Source: Jiangellaceae bacterium | GTDB taxonomy: Bacteria > Actinomycetota > Actinomycetes > Jiangellales > Jiangellaceae | Direction: 5' to 3' | Length of the DNA: 6,588 nucleotides | Assembly: GCA_030146385.1 (NCBI GenBank) | Contig: JASLBX010000144.1 | Span: forward strand, 1-6,588 | The notes under the pieces: model-generated | Databases searched by the model: none | Seen by the model: only the letters and a program-made list of their open reading frames with translations | What the model was told of the DNA's origin: nothing | Part shown: positions 1 through 6,588 of the stretch, in pieces | Layout of the letters: each line of letters opens with the position of its first letter | How positions within the stretch are numbered: the first letter of the stretch is position 1 | Translations under genes and position numbers: made by a program

Positions 1-1117
1 ACCCAGGGTCGTCCGGGACGACAGCGACCCGGTGCACCCCGGCATACCGGCGCAGCGCATCCCGCAACTGGCGTTCGGGACGTGGTCCGAGGACGGATTC
101 GCGCAACCGGTTCACCACCACCCGGACGTCCGCCTCCGGGACGCGGTCGGCCAACTCACCAAGGCCGCGAACGAGCCGCTGCATGCCGACCGGATCCGCG
201 GATCCGACGGCCAGCACGATGTCCGCCTCGTCAAGCGTCGTAATCGTAGCGCCGTTGCGCCGTGGCGCTGAGGTGTCGAAGCTGAGCTCCTCATCCTGCT
301 CCAGGCAGAATCCGCAGTCGGCCACGGTGATCTCGGCCAGGCCACGAGCCAGGCTCCAGATCACCTCCAGGGACGACGGCCGGATCTCCGGCCAGCGCTC
401 GGTACGCGAGATGCCGGTCAGCACCCTGAGCCGCGACCTGTCCACCTGCCGGGCGTGGCGGGCCAGTGCCGGCAGGTCGAGCTGGCCCTGGTTGGCCGCA
501 CGGGCGGCGCCGGCGAGCCCGGGAGCCTCGTCCAGCAGTCCCAGCGTCTGCGCGACCGAGCCGCCGTAGGTGTCGACGTCGGCCAGGAGCGTCGCCTTGC
601 CCAGCAGAGCCGTCTCGGCGGCGAGGTTGACGGCGATGGTCGTGCGTCCGGGCGCGCCCGCCGGCCCCCATACCGCGATCAGCCGGCCCGCGGCCACCGG
701 CGCGATCGCGTCGTCGTCCGGCGCCCACGCCACCGGCATCGGACCGGTATCGGCAAGCTGAGTGATCGCGGCATGGACGGCGTCGGCGATGTCGCCGGCA
801 TCGGCCGTCGCCGTCACGACGTGGTCGATGCCCAGCTGGCGGAGCCGCCGCTCGCTGTCCTCGTCGTCTGCCGGGACGACTCCGACCGTCGCGACACCGG
901 ACGCGGCAAGCCGGCCGACCGCCTCGCGATCCAGCCGGCGCAGGTCGGCCGACACCACGACCGCCCGGCCGTGACCTGCGGCGGCCGCCGCCAGCAGGTC
1001 TGCCAGGTCGACACAGCGCCGTACGACCTGAAACCCGCCCGGGGCCTTGTCGAGCGCCGAGACCAACTGCGCCTCCCAGGACGCGCCGGTCACGGCCGTC
1101 AGGATGGGGACGGCCAT
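1..1117 (-). CDS. MinD/ParA-fold CpaE-like (TadZ-type) protein with degenerate P-loop, 3' end off window
   Basis: My translation from ATG at 1117 stays open for 372 codons to the left edge, so the C-terminus is missing. Residues 1-125 resemble the receiver-like N-terminal half of CpaE/TadZ proteins. A SIMIBI-class ATPase domain follows: P-loop GPAGAPGRTT at about 151-160, a helix beginning IAVNLAAE, the switch/Walker A' strand LLADVDTYGGSVAQ at 177-190, and a Walker B-like VADCGF near 265-270. In this family such proteins localise pilus or secretion machinery at the membrane. The P-loop is unusual: the usual catalytic lysine is Arg158 and the MinD signature lysine is Ala153, so ATP hydrolysis may be weak or absent. 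The start overlaps the SAF stop by one base (TGATG), with a GAGG ribosome site 7 bases upstream, which implies translational coupling. The pairing with a SAF protein supports a Tad/Flp-type role; a generic ParA-like ATPase is the alternative. Confidence 0.86.
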   Translation of the reverse strand, partial: MAVPILTAVTGASWEAQLVSALDKAPGGFQVVRRCVDLADLLAAAAAGHGRAVVVSADLRRLDREAVGRLAASGVATVGVVPADDEDSERRLRQLGIDHVVTATADAGDIADAVHAAITQLADTGPMPVAWAPDDDAIAPVAAGRLIAVWGPAGAPGRTTIAVNLAAETALLGKATLLADVDTYGGSVAQTLGLLDEAPGLAGAARAANQGQLDLPALARHARQVDRSRLRVLTGISRTERWPEIRPSSLEVIWSLARGLAEITVADCGFCLEQDEELSFDTSAPRRNGATITTLDEADIVLAVGSADPVGMQRLVRGLGELADRVPEADVRVVVNRLRESVLGPRPERQLRDALRRYAGVHRVAVVPDDPG

Positions 1118-1815
1118 CACTGCGCCTCGGGCAGCGCGGCCAGGTACACCCGTCCGGCCCGTGCGGCGGCCACGAGCTGGGCGGTGACGTCCTGCAATTC
1201 CTCGCCTGTGACCGCGAGGGTCACCTGCGCCTGCCGGGACGCGTCGGTGAGCCCGCCCCCGCCCGACGAAGCCGCGGTAACCGACACGGCGGGCAGTAGC
1301 AGCGTGGCGGACTTGCCGTCGTCCAGCGGCGTGAGCCACACGTCGACGACGTCGCCGGCGCCGATGCCGGGCGGCAGTTCCTCCCCGTTGAGCGGCACGG
1401 TGACGTACCGGGTTTCAGGGGCGTCGGTGGCCGGACGAATCGCGGCCCTGGGCAGCAACTCGCCCTGACCCACTGGGCGTACCACGACGTATCCGCTGCC
1501 GACCTCGCCGGTCAGGTAGCTGTCGAGTCCCTGCTCGAGCTTGATCTGTTGCGCTTCGACCAGGTCTGCGGTCAGCGGCTGGCCGGGCGCCAGGTCTTCG
1601 GTGGCGACGAGCACCGGAACCGTCTCGTCAGCGGCCGAGATCACGCGCACGCCGGCCACGATCGACAGCAGGACGAGCAGGACGCCTACGATCATCTTGA
1701 CGCTGAGCCACCGCGGCAGTGTGTGGCGAGTTGCGGTGGGCGATGGCGGCTCGGCTCCTGCGTGGACGTGCCGCCCAGGCCTCAGGTCGGTGTCGGTCAG
1801 GGTATCGCTCGGCAT
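1117..1815 (-). CDS. SAF-domain membrane protein (CpaB/RcpC-like)
   Basis: This 232-residue protein has a hydrophilic Pro/Thr-rich cytoplasmic N-terminus (1-37), one hydrophobic segment (about 41-60, starting MIVGVLLVLLSIVAG) and an extracytoplasmic SAF domain at about 65-128. The SAF signature is visible as VLVATEDLAPGQPLTADLV and a closing GELLPRAAIRP. A second part (about 137-162, including PPGIGAGDVVDVWL) matches the region after SAF in CpaB/RcpC pilus proteins, followed by a Gly-rich loop and a C-terminal strand/helix region. In Tad/Flp systems CpaB-type proteins belong to the envelope part of the pilus apparatus; in Gram-positives the exact role is unclear. It is first in an operon with the CpaE-like gene. 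The ATG at 1815 has only a weak GGGAG ribosome site. An ATG at 1846 lies in another frame, so it is not an alternative start. Confidence 0.9.
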   Translation of the reverse strand: MPSDTLTDTDLRPGRHVHAGAEPPSPTATRHTLPRWLSVKMIVGVLLVLLSIVAGVRVISAADETVPVLVATEDLAPGQPLTADLVEAQQIKLEQGLDSYLTGEVGSGYVVVRPVGQGELLPRAAIRPATDAPETRYVTVPLNGEELPPGIGAGDVVDVWLTPLDDGKSATLLLPAVSVTAASSGGGGLTDASRQAQVTLAVTGEELQDVTAQLVAAARAGRVYLAALPEAQ

Positions 1816-1881
1816 CGGGCGGGCTCCCGGGTCGTGCGGCCTTCATGATCGATGAGGCCGCTAAGGGTAACCGGATCCACC

Positions 1882-1905
1882 TGTGGATAACAGCGATTGT
1901 TCACA
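1882..1905. promoter_or_regulatory. Inverted pair of DnaA-box-like 9-mers
   Basis: TGTGGATAA at 1882-1890 is exactly the reverse complement of the consensus DnaA box TTATCCACA. After a 6-base spacer, TTGTTCACA at 1897-1905 differs at one position from the actinobacterial box form TTGTCCACA. The two face each other, giving an imperfect 24-bp palindrome with 7 of 9 arm positions matching. It could be a DnaA site, perhaps regulatory or titrating because no replication genes are nearby, or an operator for the adjacent HTH protein that resembles a DnaA box by chance. Confidence 0.5.
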
Positions 1906-1915
1906 AGCAATTGCT
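1906..1915. promoter_or_regulatory. 10-bp perfect palindrome
   Basis: AGCAATTGCT is perfectly self-complementary and directly abuts the DnaA-box-like pair, about 50 bases upstream of the HTH start. It is AT-richer than its surroundings. It may be part of an operator. A 10-bp palindrome alone is weak evidence. Confidence 0.3.
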
Positions 1916-1948
1916 GTCAGACTGGCGGTATCAACGGTTGAGCAAAGC

Positions 1949-1954
1949 GGAGGA
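1949..1954 (+). promoter_or_regulatory. Ribosome binding site of the HTH gene
   Basis: GGAGGA is a strong Shine-Dalgarno match, 7 bases before a GTG at 1961 and 10 bases before an ATG at 1964, both in frame. It rules out the upstream in-frame GTG at 1883, but does not fully decide between GTG 1961 and ATG 1964. Confidence 0.8.
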
Positions 1955-1963
1955 CGACTAGTG

Positions 1964-2197
1964 ATGAGCCAGGCCAACCCGCGGTTCCTCCAGCTTTCTG
2001 ACGTCGCCGAGGTGCTGAACATCTCGGCCGCCCAGGCATATGCCCTGGTCCGCCGTGGCGACCTGCCGGCCATAAAGATCGGCGGCCGGGGCCAGTGGCG
2101 CGTCGAGGCTTCCGCCCTCGAGGAGTACATCCAGCGCATGTACGCCGAAACGGCCGATTTCGTCGCCCGCAACCCGCTCGCCGCCGGCGACGAGTAG
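1964..2197 (+). CDS. Small winged helix-turn-helix DNA-binding protein (MerR/BldC/excisionase-like)
   Basis: This 77-residue protein is essentially one DNA-binding domain. The helix-turn-helix is at about 10-31: LQLSDVAEVLNIS, then the recognition helix AAQAYALVRRG. A wing follows with LPAIKIGGRGQWRV, and a helix ALEEYIQRMYAET at 51-63. The pattern 'helix, LPAxKIGGRGQWRV, EEYI' is typical of helix_turn_helix_17/excisionase-family proteins and of the MerR-like developmental regulator BldC. There is no effector domain, so it probably binds DNA as repeats or as a partner of another factor. I chose ATG 1964; GTG 1961 would add one residue. It is divergent from the SAF operon and its upstream palindromes are candidate operators. 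It converges with the next gene with only 4 bases between stop codons. The excisionase name reflects fold only, since no integrase is visible. Confidence 0.9.
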   Translation: MSQANPRFLQLSDVAEVLNISAAQAYALVRRGDLPAIKIGGRGQWRVEASALEEYIQRMYAETADFVARNPLAAGDE

Positions 2198-2201
2198 CTC
2201 A

Positions 2202-2741
2202 TCACCGCCCGCGGCGCACCAATGCAAGAGCACCGAACGCGACAGTCGTAGCGCCGCCGGCTGCGATCGGGTCCGGGCTGACGTCCAGGTGATCCGCGCC
2301 GACCCGTTCGATGACGCCGGCGAGCGTCGAGCCGTCGATCAGCGTGACGGCCACCGCGGCCCGGTCCCGTGCAATTCCCCTCAGTACATAGTTGAGTTTC
2401 AGACGACCGGACACCCGTCCCTCTGAACCCGGCACGCTCGCACGGCGGCCCAGTCCGGTGATCTTCAGCACCGACGCCAGCGCTACCACGGTTTCGGCTC
2501 CGGTGAGCTCGGCCAAGAGCAGCCAGTCGGGGCCGGATTGCTGCATCGTCCCGCGAGCGGTCGCTCCGCCTGCCGTCCAGACGGTGAGCTCGTGACCTGG
2601 CACTGCGCGCAGGCGATCCGCCACCCGCAGTTTCGCGATTTCGCTGCGGGTCCGGTCCGCCACCTCGGCTCGCAGCTCATCGAGCTCAGACTCGGCGAAC
2701 TGCGCCTCGAGGTCGGCGAACAGCCGCTCCCAACGATGCAC
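2202..2741 (-). CDS. Conserved actinobacterial protein of unknown function with two Sm/SH3-like modules
   Basis: This 179-residue protein has no signal peptide or membrane segment and so is probably cytoplasmic. Residues 1-48 are charged and helical (RWERLFADLEAQFAESEL, then AEVADRTRSEIAKLRVADRL), possibly a coiled coil. Two similar beta-rich stretches follow: about 51-78 (LTVWTAGG.ARG...SGPDWLLLAE) and about 130-155 (VAVTLIDGS.AGVIERVGADHLDVS). Each has the pattern 'strand, turn with G, strand, G.D.L', as in Sm-like or SH3-like small barrels. I recognise the overall layout as a hypothetical protein common in actinobacteria but know of no assigned function. The start is GTG at 2741, supported by a GGAGG ribosome site 5 bases upstream. 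Its stop is 4 bases from that of the HTH gene and its start is divergent from the LysM gene, so it is transcribed alone. Confidence 0.86.
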   Translation of the reverse strand: MHRWERLFADLEAQFAESELDELRAEVADRTRSEIAKLRVADRLRAVPGHELTVWTAGGATARGTMQQSGPDWLLLAELTGAETVVALASVLKITGLGRRASVPGSEGRVSGRLKLNYVLRGIARDRAAVAVTLIDGSTLAGVIERVGADHLDVSPDPIAAGGATTVAFGALALVRRGR

Positions 2742-2746
2742 CGATA

Positions 2747-2751
2747 CCTCC
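2747..2751 (-). promoter_or_regulatory. Ribosome binding site fixing a GTG start
   Basis: On the minus strand this reads GGAGG with a 5-base spacer (TATCG) to GTG at 2741. It is the reason for assigning a GTG start to the 179-residue protein. Confidence 0.8.
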
Positions 2752-2802
2752 GTGACGATCAGCGCGACGTTACCGCGGACTGCGTGCCGTAGTGATGCGG
2801 GC

Positions 2803-2829
2803 TTGACGAATGGAACTCAAGGCTATAGA
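2803..2829 (+). promoter_or_regulatory. Putative sigma-70-type promoter for the LysM gene
   Basis: TTGACG (2803-2808) is close to the -35 consensus TTGACA and TATAGA (2824-2829) resembles the -10 element TATAAT. The 15-base spacer is short of the preferred 17, which lowers confidence. Transcription would begin near 2836, leaving a leader of roughly 35 bases before the ATG at 2870. The in-frame ATG at 2810 lies between the two hexamers and could not be on this transcript, which agrees with the ribosome-site evidence for the later start. Confidence 0.42.
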
Positions 2830-2856
2830 ACGCAACCACAAGCAAACGCAGGCATC

Positions 2857-2861
2857 GGAGG
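2857..2861 (+). promoter_or_regulatory. Ribosome binding site deciding the LysM start
   Basis: GGAGG lies 8 bases before ATG 2870. The upstream in-frame ATG at 2810 has no comparable site. Confidence 0.82.
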
Positions 2862-2869
2862 CAATCACT

Positions 2870-3682
2870 ATGCGGTTGGGCCGCTGCGTATCCGTTGGAG
2901 TCAGCCTGGCGCTGGCCGTTCGTGCGCTCATCTGGGGTGGCGCCGGCCCGCTCGCCGCTGCCCGCGCTGGCACCGCGACGTTCGACGAACTCGTGGCCCT
3001 CGCAGCATGTGTCATCGCGTTCGGGCTGCTCGCATGGGTTGGAATGGCGCTCGTCGTCACGGCGCTTGGCGCGTTGCCGGGAGCGTTCGGCGCCGCCTCC
3101 TCCCGGCTGGGCAGCCGCGTCGCGCCCGGCCTCGCGGGACGGATGGCGCGTCTCGCGCTGGGGCTTTCGCTGACGGCGGGGCCGGTGTCCGCCTGCACGC
3201 CGGCGTTGGCGGGCGACAGCGGACTGCCTGGCGTTGGCCGGATCGGCGAGGTGATCGAGCCGGGTCCCATGGGAGCGGGTGATGCCGGTGCAACATTCGC
3301 CGGCGAGACGCCACTGATCGCTACGCCGCCAGCCGAGTTGCCGCTAGCTGAGAACCCGCTCGTCGAGACGCCGCCGACCGACCGGGACGCAGCGGAAGAG
3401 CCGCTGGCCGACGCCTCACCGGCCGCTGCCGAGCCGACCCCGACGCCCGCGGCCGGGCTGACTACCGAGCCCACTCGTGATCACCGTCCAGCGGACGAGG
3501 TGGTCGTCCAGCGTGGCGACACGCTGTGGGCGATCGCCGCGCGCCACCTGGGCACCGACGCCACCGAAGCCGCTATCGCCGAGGAGTGGCCGCGCTGGTA
3601 CGCCGCGAACCGCGGGGTGATCGGCGACGACCCCGACCTGATCCTGCCCGGGACGATCCTCCGTCCACCGACCGACCGCTGA
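2870..3682 (+). CDS. Membrane-anchored LysM-domain protein
   Basis: This 270-residue protein has an N-terminal membrane region and a C-terminal LysM domain, a fold that binds the glycan of peptidoglycan. Hydrophobic segments lie at about 7-28, 41-70 and 94-113. The loop between the second and third is rich in arginine (R79, R83, R91, R94), which the positive-inside rule places in the cytoplasm, so the C-terminus should be outside. Residues 145-205 form a Pro/Ala/Glu/Thr-rich linker with repeating PL..TPP-type motifs, likely a flexible spacer across the wall. LysM is at about 210-266: VVVQRGDTLWAIAARHLGT, then WPRWYAANRGVIGDDPDLILPGTIL. The third hydrophobic segment ends in VSAC, resembling a lipobox (see findings). 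The following gene starts 35 bases downstream, suggesting an operon. A structural or regulatory wall-associated role is likely; no enzymatic domain is present. Confidence 0.92.
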   Translation: MRLGRCVSVGVSLALAVRALIWGGAGPLAAARAGTATFDELVALAACVIAFGLLAWVGMALVVTALGALPGAFGAASSRLGSRVAPGLAGRMARLALGLSLTAGPVSACTPALAGDSGLPGVGRIGEVIEPGPMGAGDAGATFAGETPLIATPPAELPLAENPLVETPPTDRDAAEEPLADASPAAAEPTPTPAAGLTTEPTRDHRPADEVVVQRGDTLWAIAARHLGTDATEAAIAEEWPRWYAANRGVIGDDPDLILPGTILRPPTDR

Positions 3683-3717
3683 CCCGCCAAGCACCCGTAC
3701 GAAAGGGGTATTCCACG

Positions 3718-4314
3718 ATGACCACGAGGGCGACGATCCGCCGGCTGCCGTGCCCTGTACCGGATCCGCCGTTCGACGACGAGATCGGGATCCGCCCGGG
3801 CGCGCGTCCCGATCCCCCTACGCAGGGAGCGCTCGCCCTCGCCTTCATGCTGCCCACCGGCGTACCGGCCGAGCCCGAACCGCCGCCAACGCTTCGGCTC
3901 GTCGACGACGCTGCTGCCGACACCTGGACCGGACTCGACGAGCCCGATCCGTTCCTCGCGGAGTTCACCGCCCGGCGTCCGACCAGCGGCGAAGTGCTGC
4001 CCGAGCCGAAGCGCTGGTCAGCCCGGCTCGCCCAGGCGATCGTGGAGACCCTGCACGGTCACCGTCCCGTCCAACAACTGCTGCGCTGGACGGACGACGC
4101 GGTGTACTCCGCAATCACGGACCGGCTCTCGTCCCGTCCGCGGGCTACGCCGGGCACGCGTCCGACGGTCAGATCCATCCGGGTCTGCACGCCGACCGAC
4201 GGCGTCGCCGAGGCCAGCGCGGTCGTCCAGGCGGGTCAGCGCTGCCGGGCGATCGCCATGCGGCTCGAAGGGCTCGACGGCCAGTGGCGCTGCACCGCCC
4301 TCGAGATCATCTGA
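3718..4314 (+). CDS. Rv3235-family protein of unknown function
   Basis: This 198-residue protein lacks a signal peptide and membrane segments. Residues 1-98 are Pro/Asp/Arg-rich and probably disordered. The conserved part is C-terminal: an amphipathic helical stretch at about 99-132 (RWSARLAQAIVETLHGHRP, then LLRWTDDAVYSAI), a basic loop, then an alpha/beta stretch at 153-198 (IRVCTPTDGVAEASAVVQ, then CRAIAMRLEGLDGQWRCTALEI). That combination is what I recognise as the actinobacterial family named after M. tuberculosis Rv3235, found near secA. No biochemical function is known to me. The start ATG 3718 follows an AAAGGGG ribosome site with a 9-base spacer. An upstream in-frame ATG at 3526 would run through the LysM coding sequence and is rejected. 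It is probably co-transcribed with the LysM gene 35 bases upstream. Its stop is 5 bases before the inverted repeat separating it from convergent secA. Confidence 0.85.
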   Translation: MTTRATIRRLPCPVPDPPFDDEIGIRPGARPDPPTQGALALAFMLPTGVPAEPEPPPTLRLVDDAAADTWTGLDEPDPFLAEFTARRPTSGEVLPEPKRWSARLAQAIVETLHGHRPVQQLLRWTDDAVYSAITDRLSSRPRATPGTRPTVRSIRVCTPTDGVAEASAVVQAGQRCRAIAMRLEGLDGQWRCTALEII

Positions 4315-4318
4315 CCTG

Positions 4319-4425
4319 GTTGATCATGCAAAAGTGGGTGAGCGACACGCCGAAGAGTTCTGGATTGCCCGTTGCTGATCGCCGAGCAATGGGCGTGTCG
4401 CCCACCCCACTTTTGCATGATCAAC
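4319..4425. repeat. Long near-perfect inverted repeat between convergent genes (bidirectional terminator or MITE/REP-like element)
   Basis: The left arm is 4319-4351 and the right arm 4392-4425. Base by base, 32 of 33 left-arm positions pair, with one A/C mismatch (4341/4402) and one bulged C (4405). The outer ends are GTTGATCATGCAAAAGTGGG and its complement. The 40-base loop holds a second inverted repeat, GCCCGTTGCT (4367-4376) with AGCAATGGGC (4385-4394), pairing fully if one G-U is allowed. The right arm also contains GGGCG-TGT-CGCCC (4391-4403). These alternatives share bases and compete. The element fills almost all of the 119 bases between the two stop codons, as expected of a bidirectional terminator. 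No U-tract follows the stem on either strand and no target-site duplication is evident at the ends. Confidence 0.85.
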
Positions 4426-4433
4426 GCAAGTAA

Positions 4434-6588
<2,155 letters not shown>

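Larger units (their letters stand above)
1816..1963. promoter_or_regulatory. Divergent intergenic region between the SAF and HTH genes
   Basis: These 148 bases separate two divergent genes and must hold both promoters, yet I find no convincing -35/-10 pair on either strand. On the minus strand TACCCT near 1864-1869 could serve as a -10 hexamer for the SAF gene, but it has no good partner. The middle (1875-1915) is dense in symmetry: ATCCAC/GTGGAT arms at 1875-1880 and 1883-1888, two DnaA-box-like 9-mers in opposite orientation at 1882-1905, and the 10-bp palindrome AGCAATTGCT at 1906-1915. It is also less GC-rich than the flanking genes. Autoregulation by the adjacent HTH protein is a reasonable inference. 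Confidence 0.6.

Noticed and set aside
291..728. Minus-strand 145-codon frame
   Set aside because: It lies in another frame inside the CpaE-like gene, and its protein is low-complexity Gly/Arg/Ala with no motif.
455..1468. 337-codon plus-strand open frame opposite the CpaE-like and SAF genes
   Set aside because: Its translation is Arg/Gly/Ala-rich with no recognisable domain, and it spans the junction of two well-supported minus-strand genes. It is a GC-driven shadow frame.
1882..1905. CRP-type operator (TGTGA-N6-TCACA)
   Set aside because: TGTG and CACA half-sites are present, but the inner spacing is about 14 bases rather than 6.
1883..1963. N-terminal extension of the HTH protein from GTG 1883
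   Set aside because: It has no ribosome site, crosses the DnaA-box-like palindromes, and the strong GGAGGA at 1949-1954 points to the start at 1961/1964.
2810..2869. 20-residue extension of the LysM protein from ATG 2810
   Set aside because: It is hydrophilic, lies between putative -35 and -10 hexamers and lacks a ribosome site, while ATG 2870 has an ideal one.
2770..3474. 234-codon minus-strand frame opposite the LysM gene
   Set aside because: The Ser/Ala/Pro-rich translation is the complement of the Pro/Ala linker and membrane region, with no supported start.
3526..3717. 64-residue extension of the Rv3235-like protein
   Set aside because: It would overlap the LysM domain coding sequence out of frame and is Arg/Pro-rich. 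ATG 3718 has its own ribosome site.
4319..4425. Classical rho-independent terminator with U-tract
   Set aside because: No run of T follows the stem on either strand. The only T4 run is inside the arm, so the terminator role remains a hypothesis.
3750..4433. 227-codon plus-strand frame over the Rv3235-like gene and the inverted repeat
   Set aside because: It is an Arg-rich alternative frame that crosses the hairpin. The overlapping Rv3235-like frame has the conserved motifs.

Overview
This window looks like chromosome of a high-GC actinomycete (Actinomycetota). It is uniformly GC-rich with strong third-position G/C bias. It carries a housekeeping-type SecA with a C-terminal zinc motif, plus several small families I associate with actinobacteria: an Rv3235-like protein, a LysM membrane protein, a BldC/MerR-like helix-turn-helix protein, and a SAF protein paired with a degenerate MinD/CpaE-like protein. 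I cannot assign a genus. No tRNA, rRNA, CRISPR array, transposase or phage gene is visible.

Layout, left to right. (1) Positions 1-1815, minus strand: a two-gene operon with overlapping stop and start. A SAF-domain (CpaB/RcpC-like) membrane protein is followed by a MinD/CpaE-like P-loop protein that runs off the left edge. This is the usual front end of a Tad/Flp-type pilus or secretion locus, so pilus ATPase and platform genes may lie beyond position 1. (2) Positions 1816-1963: a 148-bp divergent intergenic region with a perfect DnaA-box 9-mer, a second near-match in opposite orientation, and further small palindromes. (3) Positions 1964-2197, plus strand: a 77-aa winged-helix DNA-binding protein. 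(4) Positions 2202-2741, minus strand: a 179-aa conserved protein of unknown function with two internally similar beta-type modules. It converges on the HTH gene with only 4 bp between the stop codons. (5) Positions 2742-2869: a divergent region with a plausible promoter for the next gene. (6) Positions 2870-4314, plus strand: an apparent operon of a membrane-anchored LysM protein and an Rv3235-like protein. (7) Positions 4319-4425: a long near-perfect inverted repeat filling the gap between convergent genes. (8) Positions 4434-6588, minus strand: secA, with its N-terminal third beyond the right edge.

Functionally, secA supplies the general export motor. The other genes suggest envelope biology: a Tad-like assembly pair (SAF plus CpaE-like), a cell-wall-binding LysM protein, a small regulator, and two actinobacterial proteins of unknown function. 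That they act together is inference from proximity only. The most notable non-coding signals are the secA-side inverted repeat with nested alternative hairpins, and the DnaA-box-like inverted pair upstream of the HTH gene.
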